DNA of 41,928 nt from Anaerolineales bacterium. Lineage in GTDB: Bacteria; Chloroflexota; Anaerolineae; Anaerolineales; Villigracilaceae. Positions within the stretch are counted from its first letter, which is position 1; each line of letters starts with the position of its first letter. The notes beneath the pieces are model-generated. The model was not told the origin of the DNA. It saw nothing but the letters and a program-made list of their open reading frames with translations, and ran no database searches. A program made the translations under genes and the position numbers. The DNA lies in NCBI GenBank assembly GCA_020060235.1, contig JAGVAO010000055.1, positions 1 to 41,928 on the forward strand, read 5' to 3'. Below, piece after piece: positions 36,397 through 41,928 of the stretch.

Positions 36397-37839
36397 ATGG
36401 CTGAAATCAAGCAATATTCCCAAACCGACCCGGCCTGGAAAGCCAAAATGCTCGGGTTTAGTAACACATCCAGCATCGGCAATTTTGGCTGCCTGCTGAC
36501 CAGCGTTTCAATGCTGGCTTCAGCCTACGGCCTGAACGAAAGCCCCGACTCTTTAAATGAAAAAATGAAGAAAGTCTCCGGTTTTTCCGCCGGGACAGCC
36601 TTTATGATTCCCAGCGCGGTGCCAAGCGTTTTACCGGGCATCCGCTATGTGACCTATGTCAACTGCGCCAATGCCCCGGCCCCGCTGGCCGAAATCGACG
36701 CCTGGCTGGGGCGCGGCAAGCCGGTCATCATCGAGGCCGACTGGTCGCCGCAGGCCGGGGTACAAACCCATTACATGGTGGTGTACGGCAAACAGGACGA
36801 CGATTACCTGGTCTATGACCCGTACCCCTTCCCGCTGGCAAACGGAAAAATTACGCTCAAAAACTCAAAATACGCCCAGATAGCCGGGACGAAGGAATTA
36901 TCCAAAATCATTACCGGGGTTATGTATTTCGACGGCCCCGGCGCGCCGCTGCCGCCACCCACCGCGCCAAAACTGGACAAGGGCGTGTACGCCTCCTTCC
37001 CGGTGTATGCCACAGCCGACGAACTGGCCGTGCGCTCGCAAACCCTGGTCGCGGAGCACACCCTGCTCAAACGGGTGGCCATCAACACCGAAATGAAAGT
37101 GCTCGAAGCCGATGCCGCCGCCAATGCCAAAATCGGCCAGCAGAACCAGTGGCTGGCGGTCAAACTGGCTGATGGAACCGAAGGCTACACCGCTGCCTGG
37201 TTGGTTGCCAAGGCGAAGAACGCCAACGCCCCCGCGCCTGATGCGCCGCCCGCAACTGTCCCCGTGCCGAAGGATGCGCCGGTGGTCAAGACCAGTGTGG
37301 ACGCGCTCAAACTGCGCTCGAAACCTGACAGCACTGATGCTACCATCCTGAAAGTGCTGCCGATTGGCGCAGAGTTGAAGGTGCTCGAAACCGCCGCCGA
37401 GGTCAAGCGCAAGGTCGGCGCCATGTACGAATGGCTCAAGGTGGCCGACGTGCAAAACTCCCAAGGCGTGGTAGCCGCCTGGTATGTCAACATCGTCAGC
37501 CTCGGGTCCGAAGCGTTTGGCCCACAGGCCGAGCGCCAGACAGCCGGGACCAGTTTCTCGGTCGGCGAAATCCTGCCGGTCATACTGCGCACATCCGAAG
37601 AGAATGTGGCCTTGCGCCAGTTCCCCTATATCTCGAAAGATACGCTTATCCGCCGCCTGCCCAAGGACAGCGAACTGTTCGCCGTCGAGCCGCCCGATAT
37701 TGCGGCGCGCAAAATTGGCCAGCCCGGCGAGTGGATACGGGTGCGCGACGTCAACGAAAACGAAGGTTATGTGGCCGCCTGGTGCGTGTTGGAGCGCCCC
37801 GAAGACCCCATTCCGCAAGTTTCGCCCCCCGATTGCTAA
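36397..37839 (+). CDS. C39-like cysteine peptidase with three SH3-like modules
   Basis: The N-terminal about 180 residues resemble the peptidase_C39_2 fold. Candidate catalytic residues are C32 (NFGC32LLTS), H125 (QTH125YMVVYG) and D141 (VYD141PYPF), in the right order and spacing for a papain-like triad. After a Pro-rich hinge (181-192), three SH3-like repeats follow at about 198-272, 299-368 and 395-466, each ending with a G-x-(V/T)-A-A-W motif. There is no signal peptide or membrane helix, so it should act in the cytoplasm, unlike most SH3-containing wall peptidases. The ATG at 36397 follows GAGGAAA (36388-36394) by two bases. It is the first gene of a likely operon with the CHAT-SIR2 and STAND-WD40 genes, although a hairpin intervenes. 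Confidence 0.75.
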   Translation: MAEIKQYSQTDPAWKAKMLGFSNTSSIGNFGCLLTSVSMLASAYGLNESPDSLNEKMKKVSGFSAGTAFMIPSAVPSVLPGIRYVTYVNCANAPAPLAEIDAWLGRGKPVIIEADWSPQAGVQTHYMVVYGKQDDDYLVYDPYPFPLANGKITLKNSKYAQIAGTKELSKIITGVMYFDGPGAPLPPPTAPKLDKGVYASFPVYATADELAVRSQTLVAEHTLLKRVAINTEMKVLEADAAANAKIGQQNQWLAVKLADGTEGYTAAWLVAKAKNANAPAPDAPPATVPVPKDAPVVKTSVDALKLRSKPDSTDATILKVLPIGAELKVLETAAEVKRKVGAMYEWLKVADVQNSQGVVAAWYVNIVSLGSEAFGPQAERQTAGTSFSVGEILPVILRTSEENVALRQFPYISKDTLIRRLPKDSELFAVEPPDIAARKIGQPGEWIRVRDVNENEGYVAAWCVLERPEDPIPQVSPPDC

Positions 37840-37849
37840 ATAAGAAACG

Positions 37850-37887
37850 CCTTCCGCCGGTTTGATTCGATACTGGCGGAAGGTTTT
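37850..37887 (+). terminator. Terminator-like hairpin between the C39 and CHAT-SIR2 genes
   Basis: CCTTCCGCC (37850-37858) pairs perfectly with GGCGGAAGG (37875-37883) around a 16-base loop and is followed by TTTTG. The stem is strong; the T-run is short and the loop is long. It may be a partial terminator or attenuator that lets the first gene be expressed more than the next two. Confidence 0.6.
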
Positions 37888-37910
37888 GTAATTGAGGAGA
37901 GAGGTCACCT

Positions 37911-39980
37911 TTGGCTGAATTTGCAGACCTTGAATTAAGCCTGCACCTGCGTGACGAAAAGACATACAGCATCGAGGGCCGCCTGACCCTGCCCAACAGC
38001 GATGTGGATACGCTTTTCGGTCATGAAAAGCCCATCATGCTCGAATATGACCCGCTCGACTTTGAAGACCTCATCACGCTGCCCGAAGATTACGGCAAAA
38101 AACTCGGCGAGATGTTCTTTAAAGACCCCGGCATGGTTGAGATATGGGCAAAATCGCAGTCCAGCGCGCAGTCACTCAATGCTCCCCTACGATTGCGGCT
38201 TTTAATTAGCGCCGGCGCCTGGCCGCTTAACAACATCTACTGGGAGGCAATGCGCGACCCGAAAGATGGTTCGCCGTTGTTCACCGGCGAAAAGGTGCTC
38301 TTCTCACGCTACCTGAGCGCCGCCGACCTGCGCCCGGTCAAACTACGTCCCAAAGGCGACCTGAAGGCCCTGGTGGTGATAGCCGCGCCCGAAGGCCTGG
38401 GTGAATACAAACTGGCGGATGTCGACCGGGATGGAGAGTTCGAGCGCGCCAAACAATCTTTGGGCAACATCCCAATGACCCTCCTACCCGCCAAGCCAAA
38501 GGAACGCGCCACCCTGAATGCCCTGGTCGAAAAACTACGCGCTGGCTACGACATCCTCTACATTGCCGCCCACGGAACCCTGACCAATACCGGCGAGCCG
38601 ATGCTGTGGCTTGAAAATGAAGAAGGCAAAGTCGAACGGGTGCTGGCCTCACAACTGGCAACCCACATCAACGAACTGATTAACCAGCCCAGGCTGGTGA
38701 TGATGGCATCCTGCCAGAGCGCCGGGAAAGGGGCGGGCGACACCCTGCAAGCGATAGGGCCGCGCCTGTCGCAAGCCGGAATACCGGCAGTGATAGCCAT
38801 GCAGGGGAACATCAGCATGGACAGCGTCAAAAAGTTCATGCCGGCCTTCTTCAGCGAACTTGACCGCGATGGACAAATCGACCGCGCCCTGGCAGTTGCG
38901 CGCGGGACAATTCGAGACCGGCACGACTTCTGGATGCCAGTCTTGTTCATGCGCCTGCGCAGCGGCAAGGTCTGGTATGTACCGGGCCTGGGTGATGCAG
39001 GCGAATTCGACAAGTGGCCCGCCATTATTGCCGCCATCCAGAACGAGAAATGCACCCCCATTTTAGGGCCTGGCCTGTACGAACCGATGCTCGGCTCGTG
39101 GCGCGATATGTCGCTTGGGCTGGCCAAGAAGTTCAATTTTCCGCTGGCGGCTTTTTACCAGGAAACCCTGCCGCAAGTTACCCAGTTCGTGGCTTCCAAC
39201 CAGAGCGTAGACACCCTGATTTCATCCATCAACGGCATGGTTCGCGCCACGCTCCAGGCGCGTTTTGGCGCAGAATTGCCCGAAAACCTGAAAAAGCCCA
39301 ACGCCAACCTGCTCGAAACGCTAAAGTTTTGCGGGCAGAAATTTCGCGCCAGCCAGGAATACGAACAGCACAAAGTCCTTGCCAGCCTGTCCCTGCCAAT
39401 CTATATCACAACCAATTACGACAACATGCTGGCCGAAGCATTAGAAGATACCGGGCGAAAACCGGAGGTAGTCATTTGCCCGTGGAGCGAACGTTTTTAT
39501 GAAGAGTCGGTCTACGACCAGGAGCCGGACTACCGCCCGACCGTCGAACGACCGTTGGTTTACCACCTGTTCGGCCACCTGCGCAACCCTGAATCAATGG
39601 TGCTGACCGAGGATGACTACTACGAATTCCTGATTGGCTTTACCCTGGCAAAGCGGCGCACCCCGGCCATCATCCCGCCGCTCATCACCCGCGCCATGAC
39701 CGACGCCAACCTGCTGGTACTGGGTTTCCAACTCGACGACTGGACCTTTCGCGCCCTCTTCCGCACCTTGATGATTCAACAAGGCGCGGCGCGGCGCGGA
39801 CGTTACGCCCATGTGGGGGTCCAGGTCGAACTGGACGACGCCCGCAACCTGGATACGCGCCGGGCGCGCAAGTTTGTCGAAAAATATTTTGGCGATTCTG
39901 AAATCAACATCTATTGGGGAAAATCGGATGATTTCATCCGCCAGTTGGCCCTCCAATGGGAAGCCTCGAGGCAGGAGTAG
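37911..39980 (+). CDS. CHAT protease - SIR2 NADase-type fusion protein
   Basis: This 689-residue protein fuses two effector-type domains. An N-terminal region of about 100 residues of unknown fold is followed by a CHAT (caspase-like) protease domain (about 95-350), with the likely catalytic His in AAH221GT and Cys in MASC268QS. The second half (about 365-680) is a SIR2 domain of the STAND-associated kind, with ILGPGL (384-389), TNYDN with N502, LFGH with H556 and a C-terminal LVLGFQLDDW motif. Both sites look complete. In known systems SIR2 domains can consume NAD, and CHAT domains cut proteins on activation. It starts with TTG at 37911 behind GAGGAGAGAGG, and the next gene begins 3 bases after the stop. 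A different start codon is possible. Confidence 0.85.
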   Translation: MAEFADLELSLHLRDEKTYSIEGRLTLPNSDVDTLFGHEKPIMLEYDPLDFEDLITLPEDYGKKLGEMFFKDPGMVEIWAKSQSSAQSLNAPLRLRLLISAGAWPLNNIYWEAMRDPKDGSPLFTGEKVLFSRYLSAADLRPVKLRPKGDLKALVVIAAPEGLGEYKLADVDRDGEFERAKQSLGNIPMTLLPAKPKERATLNALVEKLRAGYDILYIAAHGTLTNTGEPMLWLENEEGKVERVLASQLATHINELINQPRLVMMASCQSAGKGAGDTLQAIGPRLSQAGIPAVIAMQGNISMDSVKKFMPAFFSELDRDGQIDRALAVARGTIRDRHDFWMPVLFMRLRSGKVWYVPGLGDAGEFDKWPAIIAAIQNEKCTPILGPGLYEPMLGSWRDMSLGLAKKFNFPLAAFYQETLPQVTQFVASNQSVDTLISSINGMVRATLQARFGAELPENLKKPNANLLETLKFCGQKFRASQEYEQHKVLASLSLPIYITTNYDNMLAEALEDTGRKPEVVICPWSERFYEESVYDQEPDYRPTVERPLVYHLFGHLRNPESMVLTEDDYYEFLIGFTLAKRRTPAIIPPLITRAMTDANLLVLGFQLDDWTFRALFRTLMIQQGAARRGRYAHVGVQVELDDARNLDTRRARKFVEKYFGDSEINIYWGKSDDFIRQLALQWEASRQE

Positions 39981-39983
39981 ACT

Positions 39984-41928
39984 ATGCCGCAAAACGCTGA
40001 AACCCTGGCCTCGCGCACCAATCCTTATGTCGGCCCGCGCCCCTACCGTCGCGGCGAAACCCTGTACGGGCGTGAACACGAAAGCGCCGAACTGGTAGAT
40101 TTATTAATTGCCGAGCGCATCGTAATGCTTTACTCGCCATCGGGCGCGGGCAAGAGCTCCCTGACGAACGCCGCCCTCATCCCGGCGCTCGAAAGAAACG
40201 GGTTTGAGGTGCTTCCGGTCATGCGTGTCAATCAGGAGCTGCCTGCCGGTATTCAACTGGGAGAAGATTTCAACCGCTATATTTACAGCCTTTTGCTCTC
40301 TGTTGAAAGCGGCCTGCCCCTCAGGGACCGCTTTGCGCCAGAGGAACTGGCCGCGATGCGCTTGAAAACCTACCTGCAAAACTACCGCGAGCGCGCCCGC
40401 AAACTGGATGCAAACTACGACGATTCGCGCTCCCTGCTTTTGCTGATTGACCAGGGCGAAGAAGTCATCACCGTTGCGCCGACTGAACGGGCCGCCAAGC
40501 AGGGATTCTTCGACCAGTTGGGAGAAACCCTGCGCGACCGCAACACCTGGTGCCTGTACTCCCTGCGCGAGGACTTCCTGCCGCGACTCGATTCATACAT
40601 CCGGCCTGTGCCGACAGGTTTTTCGACGCGCTACCGCCTGCGCTTGCTCCAGACCGAGGCTGCGCTCGCGGCCATCCAAAAACCAGCAGAAAGCAACGGC
40701 GTCCATTTCACTTCAGATGCCGCCAAAAAACTGGCCGATGACCTGCGCATGATGCAGGTTCAACTGCCAGACGGAACAACCGCCCAGCAGCCCGGCGCGT
40801 ATGTCGAGCCGGTTCAATTGCAAGTGGTTTGCCGCCGTTTGTGGGCAGAACTGCCAAGGGAACAGAGCGAAATTGGGCTGGGCGATATTGAAGCCATCGG
40901 CAATGTGGACAACGCCCTGGCCGATTTTTACGCCCTGCAAGTGGCAGCGGTATCCAACCGGACCGGCGTTCGTGAACGCGCAATCCGCGAGTGGTTTGAC
41001 CGCAAACTAATCAGTCCGCAGGGGGTTCGCAGCCAGGTGCTGCGCGCACCCGATTCAAGCGATGGCCTGCCCAACCACGTCATTACAGAACTGGCGCGCA
41101 GTTACCTGGTGCGCGCCGAACAGCGCGGCGGGGCAACCTGGTATGAATTGGCGCACGACCGGCTCATCCAGCCAATACGGCGGAATAACATACACTGGTT
41201 CGACCAGAATTTAAATCTTTTCCAGCGGGCAGCAGATGTTTGGCTTCAGCAGGGTCGCTCAGATGGCTTGCTGCTTTTTGGACAGGAATATCTTGACTCT
41301 GCCGAATGGGCCAGGCAAAACCCTGATCTGCTCACAGAAACCGAATGGCAGTTCCTGGAAGCCTGCAAAAAACATGATGACCAGACTCGGCGTGAAAAGC
41401 GCACCAACCTTATCGTGCGGTTTTTGCTTGCCGTAAGCGTCCTGGCGCTGATTGGAGCGGGCATCATGTACGTCAGGGCTATTTCGGCGGAAAACCTGGC
41501 GCGTACGAGCCAACTGGCAGCAGCATCACACGGAGCGCTGGATACGGATGCGGGCTTAAGCATCCTGCTGGCCCTGGAGGCGATGCGCAACACCTCCCCG
41601 CCCGTTTTCGAAGCCGTCGATGCGATGCACCGCGCCTTGCCCGCCTCGCGCCTGGAACACACCTTTGTCGGTCACACCGAGCGGGTCTATTTCGTTGCCT
41701 ATAGCCCGGATGGCCGCTGGATTGCATCCGCCAGCCGGGATGGCACAGTCAAAGTTTGGGATGCCGTTTCCTATACGGCACTGCCCGCTTACGATTTTGA
41801 GATTGGCAAAACAGAGACTTACGGCGCAACAGCGGTTGCCTTCAGCCCGGATGGACGCCTTCTGGCCGTTTCGAATGGCCTGGGCGAATTGATTCTGTTT
41901 GAAACTGCCTCCTGGCGTGAAGTGCGGC
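39984..41928 (+). CDS. STAND NTPase with membrane helix and WD40 repeats (3' end outside window)
   Basis: This is probably a nucleotide-driven signalling switch of the novel STAND NTPase 1 type. 648 codons are visible. Residues 54-59 (GAGKSS) form Walker A; LLLLIDQGEE (151-160) is Walker B with the D-Q-x-E-E pattern of nSTAND1; LREDFLPRL (194-202) fits the sensor Arg motif, and a winged-helix-like part follows. A basic stretch (RREKRTN) precedes one membrane helix (about 477-497), so the NTPase would lie in the cytoplasm and the part after it outside. WD40 repeats start near 559 with FVGHTERV and DGTVKVWD; a second begins near 614 and the gene continues past the window. AGGAG (39973-39977) stands 6 bases before the ATG. 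It follows the CHAT-SIR2 gene directly. Confidence 0.88.
   Translation, partial: MPQNAETLASRTNPYVGPRPYRRGETLYGREHESAELVDLLIAERIVMLYSPSGAGKSSLTNAALIPALERNGFEVLPVMRVNQELPAGIQLGEDFNRYIYSLLLSVESGLPLRDRFAPEELAAMRLKTYLQNYRERARKLDANYDDSRSLLLLIDQGEEVITVAPTERAAKQGFFDQLGETLRDRNTWCLYSLREDFLPRLDSYIRPVPTGFSTRYRLRLLQTEAALAAIQKPAESNGVHFTSDAAKKLADDLRMMQVQLPDGTTAQQPGAYVEPVQLQVVCRRLWAELPREQSEIGLGDIEAIGNVDNALADFYALQVAAVSNRTGVRERAIREWFDRKLISPQGVRSQVLRAPDSSDGLPNHVITELARSYLVRAEQRGGATWYELAHDRLIQPIRRNNIHWFDQNLNLFQRAADVWLQQGRSDGLLLFGQEYLDSAEWARQNPDLLTETEWQFLEACKKHDDQTRREKRTNLIVRFLLAVSVLALIGAGIMYVRAISAENLARTSQLAAASHGALDTDAGLSILLALEAMRNTSPPVFEAVDAMHRALPASRLEHTFVGHTERVYFVAYSPDGRWIASASRDGTVKVWDAVSYTALPAYDFEIGKTETYGATAVAFSPDGRLLAVSNGLGELILFETASWREVR

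Overview
This window looks like the chromosome of an Anaerolineae-type Chloroflexota bacterium. That placement is an inference from gene content and style. The window carries a monoderm-like set of lipoproteins and secreted proteins with long Pro/Thr linkers, NBR1-Ig-like domains, Asp-box lipoproteins, a full division/cell-wall (dcw) cluster that includes mraZ and ftsA, and a large STAND-NTPase/WD40 signalling protein. Coding density is very high, most genes are GC-rich, and no stretch longer than 300 bases lacks a gene. I saw no rRNA, tRNA, CRISPR array or complete insertion sequence.

Layout. 1-6.6 kb holds housekeeping genes: the 3' part of gatA, galE, a site-2-type membrane metalloprotease, a DUF6504-like small protein, a DEAD-box RNA helicase, an ABM-fold protein and radA. 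6.7-11.8 kb holds an AT-richer gene for a membrane glycosyltransferase, then a rare fusion of an AAC(3)-like acetyltransferase to a LinA-like nucleotidyltransferase, divergent from an ABC-F ATPase. 11.9-17.6 kb holds a thiolase, two lipoproteins (Asp-box propeller; Gmad2) and a secreted protein built from a duplicated NBR1-Ig plus unknown-module unit, closed by a clear terminator.

17.8-35.3 kb is one long minus-strand dcw operon in transcription order mraZ-rsmH-ftsL-ftsI-murF-mraY-murD-ftsW-murG-cvpA-murC-(65-aa protein)-murB-ddl-ftsQ-ftsA-ftsZ. Many genes overlap by 4 or 8 bases. murE is absent from its usual place. A good sigma-70-like promoter and tandem MraZ boxes stand in front of mraZ, so the operon is probably autoregulated by MraZ. 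These genes make lipid II (Mur enzymes, MraY, MurG), polymerise and cross-link it (FtsW/FtsI) and place it at the Z ring (FtsZ/A/Q/L).

35.4-41.9 kb holds an rRNA-methyltransferase-like gene and then a three-gene set that I consider the most interesting part of the window: a C39-like cysteine peptidase with three SH3-like modules and no signal peptide; a CHAT protease fused to a SIR2 NADase-type domain; and a STAND NTPase with one membrane segment and WD40 repeats that runs off the window end. The combination resembles NTP-dependent conflict (anti-phage, suicide-type) systems, with WD40 as sensor, STAND as switch and CHAT/SIR2 as effectors. This role is inferred, not shown.

Two dispersed inverted-repeat elements built of GCCAAG units (2022-2156 and 11783-11868), a folded element across the gatA stop codon and a reiterated leader before the ABC-F gene are the main non-coding structures.
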